Positions 9,445 to 19,041 are shown, counted from the stretch's first letter. The stretch is DNA of 64,000 nucleotides from an uncultured Aquimarina sp. (GCA_947496555.1 CANMDH010000003.1:62001-126000), one strand, 5' to 3'. Notes: a model not told the origin generated them from the sequence alone. Numbers and translations: made by a program.

Positions 9445-9571
9445 GTTTAATAGGTGATGTTTCCATTAGTTTTGAAAATAGATGTAATTTTTAGAATCAA
9501 TTTTTGAGGCAGTTCATCTTTGAAAAATCATTTCACTTTTACCAAATAATATATTATGAATTCTTAGATTT

Positions 9572-11236
9572 ATGAAACAAACCTTTGTCATTGGAGTAGA
9601 TTTTGGTACAGATTCGGTTCGGGCAATACTAGTCAAAACAGATGATGGTACTATTGTTGATCAGAGTACTTTTGAGTATCCCAGATGGAAAGAAGGTTTG
9701 TACTGCAAACCTGAAAAGCAGCAGTTCAGACAACACCCTCTGGATCATATTGAAGGTTTGGAATATACGATCACCAGTATCGTGAGAGACGCCAAGATTG
9801 AAAAATCAGCAATTACAGGAATTTGTATAGATACTACTGGATCATCTCCAATACCCGTTGATGCAGATGGAAATGCTTTAGCACTACAACAAGATTTTAC
9901 TGAGGATCCGGATGCCATGATGATTTTATGGAAAGATCATACAGCGATGAAAGAAGCGGAAGAAATTACTAAAATGGCGAAAACTTGGGGCGGCCTCGAT
10001 TTTACTAAGTTTGTAGGGGGAGTGTATTCTTCAGAATGGTTTTGGGCTAAGATTTTATATAGTATTCGAAACAATAAAAGCATAAGATCAGCAGCCTATT
10101 CCTGGATGGAACATTGTGATTACATAACATTTCTACTGATAGAAAATAAAGATCTAAAAACTTTTAAAAGGAGTCGTTGTGCTGCCGGACATAAAGCAAT
10201 GTGGAATAAACTATGGGATGGCCCACCACCAAGAGAATTCCTTTCACTATTAGACCCCTATCTAGGATTATTGCGATCAAGGTTGTATGAGAAAACATAT
10301 ACATCTGACCAACCGGCTGGAACCTTGTCTAAAGAATGGTCCGAAAAACTTGGACTGCCTGTATCAACCATAATTGCCGTAGGTACTTTTGATGCGCATG
10401 CTGGCGCTGTAGGGTCAGAAATTAAAGAAAATACTTTGGTCAAAGTAATGGGTACTTCGACCTGTGATATTATAGTTAGCTCCAGAGAAAATCTTCAGGA
10501 TGTTGCTTTACCAGGAATTTGTGGGCAAGTTGATGGATCAGTATTGCCCAACGCTATAGGATTAGAAGCAGGGCAGTCTGCCTTTGGAGATATGCTAGCC
10601 TGGTTTGTAGATATACTTTATTGGCCACTACAGCAATTGAGCGATAGTGATGGCAGCTTTTCAGAAGTATCAAAAGAGGACATTCATAAGATATTATCTT
10701 CAAAAGCAGAAAAGATTTCTGATGACACCTCGGTGCCTTTATCAATCGATTGGATTAATGGTAGAAGAACACCTCACACCAATCAGGCTTTAAAAGCTAC
10801 TATCGCTAATTTTGATCTTGGAACAACGGCTCCTCATATTTACAAAAGTTTAATAGAGGCTATTTGTTACGGAGCGAAAAATATCTTAGAACATTTTGAA
10901 GACCGAAAGATAGAAATACAAACTGTTATTGGAGTAGGAGGGGTTGCTAAAAAATCTCCGCTCGCTATGCAAACTTTAGCTAATATACTTGACAGACCAA
11001 TTCATATTGCAAAAACCGAACAAGCCTGTGCCTTGGGTGCCGCAATGTATGCATCTGTAGCGACAGGAATTCATTCAAGCCTACAAGATGCTATAATAAA
11101 AATGGGAAATGGTTTTGAGACAACCTACAATCCTGAAAACGCTGCTGTAATTCAGTATCAACGTAAATATAAAAAATATTTGGAGTTGGGTGCATTTGTA
11201 GAACATACTTTATTAAATATCGAAGCGCATGTCTAA
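9572..11236 (+). CDS. araB: Ribulokinase
   Basis: The 554-residue FGGY-family kinase begins VIGVDFGTDSVRAIL, the ATP/sugar-binding N-terminal motif, and carries MGTSTCDI and the C-terminal GVGGVAKKSPLAMQTLAN signature. Length and motifs fit AraB, which phosphorylates L-ribulose to L-ribulose-5-phosphate in the cytoplasm. It heads an araB-araD-araA operon and overlaps araD by 8 nt. Regulation probably runs through the locus motif 127 nt upstream. Xylulokinase is the main alternative, but the flanking araD and araA make ribulokinase the clear choice. Confidence 0.96.
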   Translation: MKQTFVIGVDFGTDSVRAILVKTDDGTIVDQSTFEYPRWKEGLYCKPEKQQFRQHPLDHIEGLEYTITSIVRDAKIEKSAITGICIDTTGSSPIPVDADGNALALQQDFTEDPDAMMILWKDHTAMKEAEEITKMAKTWGGLDFTKFVGGVYSSEWFWAKILYSIRNNKSIRSAAYSWMEHCDYITFLLIENKDLKTFKRSRCAAGHKAMWNKLWDGPPPREFLSLLDPYLGLLRSRLYEKTYTSDQPAGTLSKEWSEKLGLPVSTIIAVGTFDAHAGAVGSEIKENTLVKVMGTSTCDIIVSSRENLQDVALPGICGQVDGSVLPNAIGLEAGQSAFGDMLAWFVDILYWPLQQLSDSDGSFSEVSKEDIHKILSSKAEKISDDTSVPLSIDWINGRRTPHTNQALKATIANFDLGTTAPHIYKSLIEAICYGAKNILEHFEDRKIEIQTVIGVGGVAKKSPLAMQTLANILDRPIHIAKTEQACALGAAMYASVATGIHSSLQDAIIKMGNGFETTYNPENAAVIQYQRKYKKYLELGAFVEHTLLNIEAHV

Positions 11237-11927
11237 ATATGATGATCTAAAAAAGAGGTGTTACGAGGCGAATATGCAACTACCAGAATTAAATCTGGTG
11301 ATCTATACCTTTGGTAATACCAGTGTGGTGGATAGGTTACAAAACGTTTTTGCTATAAAACCAAGCGGTGTGCCCTATGCACAATTAACCCCAACCGATA
11401 TGGTCATTGTGGATTTTGAAAATCAAATTGTAGAGGGGAGCTTAAGGCCTTCTTCGGATACAAAAACCCATGCTTATTTATATAAAGCATGGCAAGGTAT
11501 CGGTGGTATTTGTCATACACATTCCACTTTTGCTGTTGCCTGGTCACAAGCGCAACGAGATATCCCTATCATGGGAACTACACATGCCGATCATCTTACT
11601 ACAGATATCCCCTGTACAGAACCTATGAAAGATGAGGATATTGAGGGAAATTATGAGTATATGACGGGTAAACAAATTGTAGAACATTTCGAAAAACACG
11701 TCTTATCTCCTGCGGAAACAGAAATGATCCTAATAGCAAACCACGGTCCTTTTACCTGGGGGAAATCACCCGAAAAAGCAGTATACAATAGTAAAATTTT
11801 AGAAGAATTGGCTTATATGGCTTATTTAACAAAACAAATCAATCCTGAAGCAAAACGTTTAAAAGATTCTTTGATCCAAAAACACTATGAAAGAAAACAT
11901 GGTAAAGATGCCTACTATGGACAATAA
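11229..11927 (+). CDS. araD: L-ribulose-5-phosphate 4-epimerase
   Basis: The 232-residue class II aldolase/epimerase shows GNTSVVDR, KPSGVPY, the zinc ligands HTHSTFA and, near the C-terminus, ANHGPFTWG. MGTTHADHLTTDIP is typical of AraD. It converts L-ribulose-5-phosphate to D-xylulose-5-phosphate. It overlaps araB by 8 nt and the chosen araA start by 11 nt, so all three are translationally coupled. Confidence 0.96.
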   Translation: MSKYDDLKKRCYEANMQLPELNLVIYTFGNTSVVDRLQNVFAIKPSGVPYAQLTPTDMVIVDFENQIVEGSLRPSSDTKTHAYLYKAWQGIGGICHTHSTFAVAWSQAQRDIPIMGTTHADHLTTDIPCTEPMKDEDIEGNYEYMTGKQIVEHFEKHVLSPAETEMILIANHGPFTWGKSPEKAVYNSKILEELAYMAYLTKQINPEAKRLKDSLIQKHYERKHGKDAYYGQ

Positions 11928-13437
11928 AAAAGACGTATTCTTGAGAAAAGCAAACGATTTTGAAGTTTGGTGGGTTACAGGAAGCCAACACTTGTATGGA
12001 ACAGAAGTTCTAAATAATGTAGCTGAGCATACACAAACAATGGTTTCATTTTTAAATGGTCAGAAAAAACTTCCTATTAAGATTTTCTCTACTGGTGTAG
12101 TAGCTTCAGGTGAAGAAATTCATCAAATCTGTGAAAAGGCAAATTCTTCAAAAAAATGTATTGGTGTTATCTTTTGGATGCATACATTTTCCCCTGCAAA
12201 GATGTGGATTCGTGGCTTAAAGGTACTTCAAAAACCCATACTTCACTTCCATACGCAGTTTAATGCCAAAATTCCTTGGGAAACGATTAATATGGATTTT
12301 ATGAATGAAAACCAATCGGCGCATGGTGGACGTGAGTTTGGTTTTATGATGAGTCGAATGAAAAAGAACCGTAAGATCGTTGTGGGGCATTGGAAAGACA
12401 GTAAAACTCAGGATAAGCTTTTCGATTGGTGCAATGTGGTCATAGGATACCATGCATTAAAATATACTAAAGTAGCCAGAATTGGTGATAACATGCGAGA
12501 AGTAGCGGTAACTGAAGGAGATAAAGTCGCAGCACAGCTCAAATTTGGTTTTACCGTAGAAGGGTATGGTATCGGAGATCTCGTTGCACACATCAATGAA
12601 ATTTCTAATAAGGATATACAGCGTCTAATTGATCGCTACCAACAGGAGTATCATTTTGATACAGCTATTCTAAAACATGCTTCCTTGATTGAAGCTGCAA
12701 AGATAGAATTAGGACTTCGACAGTTTTTAAAAGAAGTAAACGCAACGGCATTCACTACTACTTTCGAAAATTTGCATGGCATGAATCAATTACCGGGTAT
12801 TGCCGTTCAACGTCTAATGAAAGAAGGATATGGTTTTGGTGCTGAAGGTGACTGGAAAACAGCCGCATTACTTTATACGCTAAAGACAATGAGTGCTGGT
12901 TTAGAGGGAGGGACTTCTTTTATGGAAGACTATACATATCATTTTGATTCAGACCAATCTTTGGTGTTAGGGTCTCATATGCTTGAAATTTGTCCTTCAA
13001 TTGCAGCAAATAAACCTTCCTGTGAAATACATCCATTGCCTATAGGAGGCAAAGCTGATCCTGCTCGTTTGGTTTTTGATGTAAGTGAAGGAGCTGCTAT
13101 TAATATATCACTTATTGATTTAGGAAACCGTTTTCGCATGATCTGTAATGAAGTAGAAGTCGTGAACCCGCCACAGGATTTGCCTAAACTACCTACAGCA
13201 AGAACACTCTGGAAGCCAAAACCCAATTTTGAAACTGCTATTGAGGCTTGGATTTATGCTGGCGGAGCACACCATACTGTTTTTAGCAAAGCCCTAAAAA
13301 CGGCTCACATCTTTGATCTATGCGAAATACTCGATATAGAACTGGTCGTAATCGATAAAATGACAAGTTTGTTGCCCTTAAAAAATCAGCTCAGAACCAA
13401 TGAAGTATTTTATTATATGAACAGTTTTAAGGCCTAA
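11917..13437 (+). CDS. araA: L-arabinose isomerase
   Basis: About 506 residues from the ATG at 11917 (MDNKKDVF); the frame is open to 11887, which would add ten residues with no family counterpart. Signatures are FEVWWVTGSQHLYG at the N-terminus and the metal ligands in GFGAEGDWKTAAL, FMEDYTYHF, LGSHMLEICPS and AGGAHHTVFS. It converts L-arabinose to L-ribulose with Mn2+. It is the third gene of the ara operon, followed by the duplicated leader element and the symporter. No GH43 or GH51 arabinofuranosidase is visible in the window. Confidence 0.96.
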   Translation: MDNKKDVFLRKANDFEVWWVTGSQHLYGTEVLNNVAEHTQTMVSFLNGQKKLPIKIFSTGVVASGEEIHQICEKANSSKKCIGVIFWMHTFSPAKMWIRGLKVLQKPILHFHTQFNAKIPWETINMDFMNENQSAHGGREFGFMMSRMKKNRKIVVGHWKDSKTQDKLFDWCNVVIGYHALKYTKVARIGDNMREVAVTEGDKVAAQLKFGFTVEGYGIGDLVAHINEISNKDIQRLIDRYQQEYHFDTAILKHASLIEAAKIELGLRQFLKEVNATAFTTTFENLHGMNQLPGIAVQRLMKEGYGFGAEGDWKTAALLYTLKTMSAGLEGGTSFMEDYTYHFDSDQSLVLGSHMLEICPSIAANKPSCEIHPLPIGGKADPARLVFDVSEGAAINISLIDLGNRFRMICNEVEVVNPPQDLPKLPTARTLWKPKPNFETAIEAWIYAGGAHHTVFSKALKTAHIFDLCEILDIELVVIDKMTSLLPLKNQLRTNEVFYYMNSFKA

Positions 13438-13463
13438 ATATTTAATCAACCATACACAATTAT

Positions 13464-13576
13464 GAAATGAGCAATAGTAATTTGGTCAATACCAACCAAT
13501 ATGATCATTCGCGAATTCCATACTTGCACTGCGCAAAGCAGAAGTGTGATAATTTAAAAAACAATATAATAAGCAT
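13464..13576 (+). promoter_or_regulatory. Duplicated leader element, copy 2 (upstream of first symporter gene)
   Basis: These 113 nt run directly into the symporter ATG and align nearly end to end with copy 1 (5337-5448, minus strand). The hairpin lies at 13519-13548: CATACTT with AAGTGTG, and an inner CTG/CAG stem. In the inner stem the U-G pair of copy 1 becomes C-G here, which is compatible with a conserved RNA fold. Both copies sit inside operons, just after a preceding gene's stop. Confidence 0.7.
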
Positions 13577-15196
13577 ATGAAAAGTTTAGATGTATTAGAC
13601 TGGATTTTTATAGGAATTTACTTTCTTGTACTCTTCGGAGTTGCCATTTGGGTTATATTTCAAAAAAATAATGATACCAAAGATTATTTTCTTGCAGGAA
13701 GAAATATTGGTTGGTTCGTCGTAGGGGCTTCTATTTTTGCATCAAATATAGGGTCTGAACACGTTGTTGGACTAGCTGGCGCAGGAGCAAGTAATAAGAT
13801 TCCTATGCTTATTTATGAAATTCATGCATGGATTGTATTATTATTGGGATGGGTTTTTCTCCCATTTTATGCGCGAAGTGGCGTATTTACAATGCCAGAA
13901 TTTCTTGAGAAAAGATTTAGTGCAAAATCTCGTTGGTTTCTATCAGTAGTTTCACTGGTAGCATATATACTGACCAAGATTTCGGTTACTATTTATGCCG
14001 GTGGTGTAGTAGTTGCCGCTCTTTTAGGGATTAATTTTTGGGTTGGAGCATTATCCACTGTAATTTTGACTGGGATTTATACAGTACTTGGTGGAATGCG
14101 TGCTGTAGTCTACACAGAAACGTTACAAACAGTTGTATTGGTAATAGGTGCTGCAGCACTGACTTTTATAGGAATCAATCATGTTGGCGGCTGGGGTGAA
14201 ATGAAAGCTACTTTAGGAGCAGAGTACTTTAACATGTGGAGACCTTCTACAGATCCAGATTTTCCCTGGCCATCCTTGGTGATTACGAGTACTATAGTTG
14301 GTATTTGGTATTGGTGTACCGATCAATATATTGTACAACGTGCGTTAACAGCAAAAAATCTTAAAGAAGGAAGACGTGGGACGATTTGGGGAGCTTTGTT
14401 AAAATTATTACCAGTGTTTTTATTTTTGGTTCCGGGGATGATTGCCTTAACTTTAAAAGTAAAAGGAGAACTTGATTGGGATTCTCCTGACCAGGCTTTT
14501 CCTGTCCTAATGAGTAACTTACTGCCTTCAGGGTTGCGTGGATTGGTTGCCGCCGGATTATTAGCTGCTTTGATGAGTTCGCTAGCTTCTGTTTTTAACT
14601 CATGTTCTACTTTATTTACGGTTGATATTTATAAAAAAATACGTCCGCAAACGGAAGAAAAGAAATTGGTTTCTATAGGTAAATTTGCTACGATAATTGT
14701 TGTAATTCTGGGTATTCTATGGATTCCTGTTATGCAAAATATCTCCGGAGTATTATATGAGTACCTTCAAAAAGTACAAGCGTATATTGCTCCACCAATC
14801 ACTGCAGTTTTTCTCTTAGGTATTTTCTTTAAAAGAATCAATGCAACAGGGGCTTATGCTACATTAATTATGGGATCTGTGATTGGAGCTGTACGAATCA
14901 TTCTTGAATTGGTAGCTGTAAATCTCGAGACGGGCTCACTATTGCACAGTTTGGCGACTATGAACTTTCTGACTTTTGGGGCTTGGTTCTTTCTAGTATG
15001 CGTTTTAATTGCCGTAGGAGTAAGTTTTGCTACCACGCCACAAACACTAGAGCGTTTGGCAGGTTTAACTTTTTCAACATTATCCAAAAAAGATAGATTG
15101 GAAAATGAAAACAGTTATAATTGGAAAGATATCGCTTTATCTGTATTGGTTTTAATAGTAGTAGCTAGTGTAATGATTTTTTTTAATGGAAAATAA
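13577..15196 (+). CDS. Sodium/solute symporter (SSS/SGLT family), probable pentose or hexose importer
   Basis: The 539-residue integral membrane protein has roughly 13-14 hydrophobic segments. Family motifs include the N-terminal DYFLAGRNIGWFVVGASIFASNIGSE (read across two segments), which resembles the sodium-site region of SGLT transporters, and YTVLGGMRAVVYTETLQ. It imports sugars across the inner membrane with Na+. The position after araBDA suggests L-arabinose (inference). The gene starts right after the duplicated leader and overlaps the DUF4380 gene by 11 nt. Confidence 0.93.
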   Translation: MKSLDVLDWIFIGIYFLVLFGVAIWVIFQKNNDTKDYFLAGRNIGWFVVGASIFASNIGSEHVVGLAGAGASNKIPMLIYEIHAWIVLLLGWVFLPFYARSGVFTMPEFLEKRFSAKSRWFLSVVSLVAYILTKISVTIYAGGVVVAALLGINFWVGALSTVILTGIYTVLGGMRAVVYTETLQTVVLVIGAAALTFIGINHVGGWGEMKATLGAEYFNMWRPSTDPDFPWPSLVITSTIVGIWYWCTDQYIVQRALTAKNLKEGRRGTIWGALLKLLPVFLFLVPGMIALTLKVKGELDWDSPDQAFPVLMSNLLPSGLRGLVAAGLLAALMSSLASVFNSCSTLFTVDIYKKIRPQTEEKKLVSIGKFATIIVVILGILWIPVMQNISGVLYEYLQKVQAYIAPPITAVFLLGIFFKRINATGAYATLIMGSVIGAVRIILELVAVNLETGSLLHSLATMNFLTFGAWFFLVCVLIAVGVSFATTPQTLERLAGLTFSTLSKKDRLENENSYNWKDIALSVLVLIVVASVMIFFNGK

Positions 15197-16103
15197 ACAT
15201 ATTAAAAAATGTTTTTATGTTCTTATAAGCCTTATCAGTATGACAGTTTATACGCAATCTGAAGATCAAACCATTACAGTTTCTAGAGGACAACATAAAT
15301 TGGTTATAAATCCTTTTAAGGGAGCTCGTTTACTATCTTATCAACATGGTAATAAAGAACTTTTAATACAACCCGAAGTGCACCCTGAGTTTTATGGATC
15401 TACTTTGTGGCCCTCACCACAAAGTGTTTGGAATTGGCCACCACCTAAAGCATTGGATATATTGCCCTATAGAACTCAAAAAAAATCAAGTGAATACATT
15501 TTTACAAGTGAAAAAGACAGTACCATAGGACTTGTGTTTGAAAAGAAAATCAAATTAGATAAGAAGGGTATGGTATTAATAACGTACAAAGTTCATAATA
15601 AAGGAAAAGCACCTATAAAAACTGCCCTATGGGAAGTTACCCGGGTAAGAGGAGGACTTACTTTTTTCCCTGTTGATATGGAAAAGCCCCAAACCGATTC
15701 TTTATCTAACTTAAAATCTGTAAAGGTAAAAAATGATATACTCTGGTATCGTTTTGACAGAGATCAGGTCGATAATAAGGCTCAGAAATTATTTGCAAAC
15801 GGAAAAGAAGGATGGCTCGCACATATCGAAAATGGAATGTGTTTTATAAAAATTTTTGATGATGTGAAAAAAAATGAAATTCCGCCACAACAAGGAGAAA
15901 TTGAACTTTATGTGAATGATAAAGCGACCTATATAGAAATTGAAAACCATTCTTCTTATGTATTACTCTCACCAGAAGACTCATACTCTTATCAAATACA
16001 ATGGTATTACCTGCCGGTTCCTGCCCATTTAGATAGTCATAGTACTGATCCTGAGTTTATGAAGTGGATCAAAAGTATAGTCACAAAAATGAAGGATAAA
16101 TAA
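15186..16103 (+). CDS. DUF4380-family exported protein
   Basis: The 305-residue protein has a signal peptide (hydrophobic CFYVLISLISMTVYTQ) and resembles DUF4380 proteins, which are predicted to have a galactose-mutarotase-like beta-sandwich fold. Features include NPFKGARLLSYQHGNKELL and YGSTLWPSPQSVWNWPPP. The function is not established; mutarotation or carbohydrate binding is possible. It overlaps the symporter gene by 11 nt and ends the operon, so a role in presenting or converting the imported sugar in the periplasm is reasonable but unproven. Confidence 0.75.
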   Translation: MENKHIKKCFYVLISLISMTVYTQSEDQTITVSRGQHKLVINPFKGARLLSYQHGNKELLIQPEVHPEFYGSTLWPSPQSVWNWPPPKALDILPYRTQKKSSEYIFTSEKDSTIGLVFEKKIKLDKKGMVLITYKVHNKGKAPIKTALWEVTRVRGGLTFFPVDMEKPQTDSLSNLKSVKVKNDILWYRFDRDQVDNKAQKLFANGKEGWLAHIENGMCFIKIFDDVKKNEIPPQQGEIELYVNDKATYIEIENHSSYVLLSPEDSYSYQIQWYYLPVPAHLDSHSTDPEFMKWIKSIVTKMKDK

Positions 16104-16189
16104 GTTATACTCGCAATTACAATAACTTTTGCTATTTTTTACTTTGAAGAAAGGAATATTGTAAGTTCGTAATTAGTCTTAAATATGAT

Positions 16190-16300
16190 CGTCAACCTGA
16201 ACTTGTTTTAGGTTCTCAAACTAATTCGTTAATTATGAATGTAATGAGATTCCGAAATAAACTTGCCTACCAGCGGTAATGCAAGCAGGTTCGGAATGAA
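16190..16300. repeat. REP-like extragenic palindromic element
   Basis: In the 256-nt convergent gap between DUF4380 and GH116 there are two adjacent imperfect palindromes. The first pairs AACCTGA (16194-16200) with TTAGGTT. The second pairs ATTCCGAA (16249-16256) with TTCGGAAT (16290-16297) and encloses CTTGC/GCAAG. The wording (CCTGAACTTG, TTGCCTACCAGCGG) resembles short palindromic repeats scattered in flavobacterial genomes. Only one copy is present in this window. It may end transcription from both sides. Confidence 0.55.
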
Positions 16301-16359
16301 GCCAAAAGTATCTTTTATTGCCTAAAACGGATATTTACAAAGAAATAATATACATTTCA

Positions 16360-19041
16360 TTATTCAATAACTATAAAATCATCAGATTTTAATTCGATGT
16401 CTTCTTTAAAATCAATGATAAAAAATTCGGGATCATGTTTAGATTTATTCCATTTACCACTAATCTTTTGATTTGAAGAAGTTGAAATTTTGGATGTATT
16501 TAGCTTCGGCAACAATCCAGCAGGTAGTCTTAATGATGATAAAGTAAGATTCCCTTGCTTACAAATTACTTTCAATTTTCCTTTCTCTTTTAAAAATTGT
16601 CCTGAACCGGTATTCGCACTAAAAAAATAAGTAAAGGTGTTCTCTTTAGTTTTAGGATCAAAGGTGTATTGATTTCTAACAATATTGAATCCACTAAGCG
16701 CATCGATAACAGACCATGCAGACATAGGACGATAATAATGCCCACCAAACTCTTGATGATCCCAATACAATCCTGCTTTGCGATAGCGGTTATCAACAGC
16801 TTGAATAACCTTTTTTCCTTGATCTATTATTCCTTCCCTAATTAAAAACGCTGCAAAAGCCAGTTCTACGCCTGTCCATGGAGTATTTGCCTGATCTACC
16901 CAAAGATCTGTATCGTGCATAGGATAAAAGAGTTTGTGTTCTGGCCAGGTACAGTTGCGTAAATAGGTTTCTTCAATAAATGAATAATCCAAAATGGTTT
17001 GTAAAGAAGATTTAATTTTTTGCTCTTCAAATAATCTCCCTAAACCTGATTGATAGGCCACCCATTGCCCGAATAATTGATCTGTTAAACAACCTTCATC
17101 TTTTCCCTTTTCTCCCAAATAATCATTTGATAATCTGTAATATTGACCATTCCATAATTGACTGTCCATTAACCCAATTCCTTTGTTCGCTGTTTTTTCA
17201 TATTTTTTTGAAAGAGATTCCTCACCCATATCCTTTGCAGCAATGGCTGCCATTTTAAGTGCTGTAATCCATTGAGTCACTATATAAGAAGATAATCCGT
17301 ACATTGGAAAATTGTCATAGCTACACATGATTCCATACATATTTGGCATTTCGTCACCATCTTTGTCTAATTCGGTCAGCACATAATTTATAGCTAATTT
17401 TACTGAGGGCCACATTTCAGAAAGGTATTTTTTATCATTGGTGAATAAATAATCTCTTAAAACTAATTGTATATAATTTGGAGCTAAATCTACCCGTTCA
17501 TATACTCCAAAAGTCCCGTTTTTGTTTTTGCCAAGATCGAATCCCAGTCCGTGGTTGATTTCACCTTTTTCGGTTTGTAGTACTTTATGAGCCTTCATCA
17601 TTGATTTTTGTAATTCTGGAAACAGGGATAGTGTCATTACAGATCCATAGAGTGAAACATCGGTAGTGCCAAAAGGCCCCCAGGCTTGATTGGCTGTCAT
17701 TCCTTCTTGTATTGCAAATCGACCAGATGTATCAAATTGGCTAGATGTAATTAAGGTATTTAATTGCGAATTGACCTGATCTAAAATGAAAGGCTCAACT
17801 GAGCTATCATAAAAATCGTTCATAAATTGTTTTGTTCTTTGATAAAGCGATTTTCTGTTTTTAGTAATATATGAATTTACCTGTTCAACATCTTTAAAAT
17901 TATTTTCATAATATTTTCCCACAATTTTTGTTTGCTTCAGGGCAATTTCATAGCCTTTATCACCAGGTAATAAGGTGTTTTTTTTCTTATTTCTTTTACC
18001 ATTTACAGCTCCGTAAGCATTAGGAAAATGCCAGGACATAAAAAATTCGGCATTTACAGGTTTTCCAGAAACCACTGTTTTGGTAATGGCGATAGAACTT
18101 TTCAATATTTGATTATTATCTTCACCTGTAAAAGCGATCTGGGTACCATCAGGAGCTGTTTTATTACGATTTTTTGTATCATCTATGTTATCAAGTTTTG
18201 AAGATATTAAAAGTTTTTCCATAAATGGGTGACGATGTGCCCAACCGGTATAATAAGAGACTTCCTGCTCACCAAAAGCCCCTAAACCCATATGACCATA
18301 TGTACCATGATTAGTGGGAACACCACCAACATCGTGTTTAAAAAAGGTATACCCATCTTTTTTGTGAATTTCGGTTTTAAAGAACTTTTTTCCTTTATCA
18401 AACGCAACTAAATTTCTTTGTGTGGCGATGATTTCGACCTCTAGAGGAGTGTCTATTTTTGAAGTTATGGAAAAATTAAAATAAACTACAGGAATACTAG
18501 AATCGTCAGGGTTGTGAGGAATGAACGGAGAAAAAGTCTCAAGCGATATAATGAAAGGCATTTCATTATCTGAAAATTTCATATTCACAAAAGGAAACCT
18601 CGCGCTATATTCGATTTTTTCGATTGGAGTTAACCACGGAAAATAATAGATCGGACTCTCATTTAATAATCCACCCTGATCAATCCCATTGCTATGCTGA
18701 AGAAATTTAATTTTTGGTTGCTTTCCTTCTTCTTTATATCTCACGAGAAAAAATAAAAAAGAATTCTGATCATTGGAAAACGGCTTTACAGGCAAATCTA
18801 AAATCGGACCTGTGCCAGAAGGATAGTTATTGAAAATAGACCAATTGTAAAAGTTTCCATCTTTTCTAAGTTCGATACTGCCTGTTCCTAATCCTCCAAG
18901 TGCGACACCACTGCGAACACGATGTGAATGATGCGATACCTCAGGCTTTGGTAGCGAATCTGACTGAGCAAAAGTAGTGAAACACAAAAAAACACTTATC
19001 AAAACATTGATGTGTTGTTTAAAATTAAAGAATATTGACAT
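16360..19041 (-). CDS. GH116-family (GBA2-like) glycoside hydrolase
   Basis: The 893-residue protein has a signal peptide (INVLISVFLCFTTFAQ), an N-terminal beta-sandwich with the GBA2 signature GVALGGLGTGSIELRKDGNFYNW, and an (alpha/alpha)6 catalytic domain. CSYDNFPMYGLSSYI corresponds to the acid/base Asp segment of GH116, and EGMTANQAWGPFGTTDV lies where the nucleophile region is expected, though with altered spacing. Family members are beta-glucosidases, beta-xylosidases and glucosylceramidases. It is monocistronic, with a 3' end facing the DUF4380 gene. The promoter has a locus motif 22 nt before a TAATTTTC box. Confidence 0.85.
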   Translation of the reverse strand: MSIFFNFKQHINVLISVFLCFTTFAQSDSLPKPEVSHHSHRVRSGVALGGLGTGSIELRKDGNFYNWSIFNNYPSGTGPILDLPVKPFSNDQNSFLFFLVRYKEEGKQPKIKFLQHSNGIDQGGLLNESPIYYFPWLTPIEKIEYSARFPFVNMKFSDNEMPFIISLETFSPFIPHNPDDSSIPVVYFNFSITSKIDTPLEVEIIATQRNLVAFDKGKKFFKTEIHKKDGYTFFKHDVGGVPTNHGTYGHMGLGAFGEQEVSYYTGWAHRHPFMEKLLISSKLDNIDDTKNRNKTAPDGTQIAFTGEDNNQILKSSIAITKTVVSGKPVNAEFFMSWHFPNAYGAVNGKRNKKKNTLLPGDKGYEIALKQTKIVGKYYENNFKDVEQVNSYITKNRKSLYQRTKQFMNDFYDSSVEPFILDQVNSQLNTLITSSQFDTSGRFAIQEGMTANQAWGPFGTTDVSLYGSVMTLSLFPELQKSMMKAHKVLQTEKGEINHGLGFDLGKNKNGTFGVYERVDLAPNYIQLVLRDYLFTNDKKYLSEMWPSVKLAINYVLTELDKDGDEMPNMYGIMCSYDNFPMYGLSSYIVTQWITALKMAAIAAKDMGEESLSKKYEKTANKGIGLMDSQLWNGQYYRLSNDYLGEKGKDEGCLTDQLFGQWVAYQSGLGRLFEEQKIKSSLQTILDYSFIEETYLRNCTWPEHKLFYPMHDTDLWVDQANTPWTGVELAFAAFLIREGIIDQGKKVIQAVDNRYRKAGLYWDHQEFGGHYYRPMSAWSVIDALSGFNIVRNQYTFDPKTKENTFTYFFSANTGSGQFLKEKGKLKVICKQGNLTLSSLRLPAGLLPKLNTSKISTSSNQKISGKWNKSKHDPEFFIIDFKEDIELKSDDFIVIE

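Larger units (their letters stand above)
9230..9571. promoter_or_regulatory. Divergent promoter region between GH97 and araB operons
   Basis: No gene is visible in these 342 nt, which are strongly AT-rich. They hold two copies of the locus motif, at 9320-9334 and 9430-9444. Toward araB, the best -7-like boxes are AATTTTTG at 9499-9506 and CATCTTTG at 9515-9522, with TTTG at 9471-9474 as a possible but distant -33 element. Toward GH97, no convincing -33/-7 pair was found apart from the reverse of the 9320 site (TATATTGTC). Promoter assignments here are weak. Confidence 0.5.

Noticed and set aside
11887-11916. Longer araA start at 11887
   Set aside because: It adds ten residues entirely within the araD reading region with no family counterpart; kept as an alternative only.
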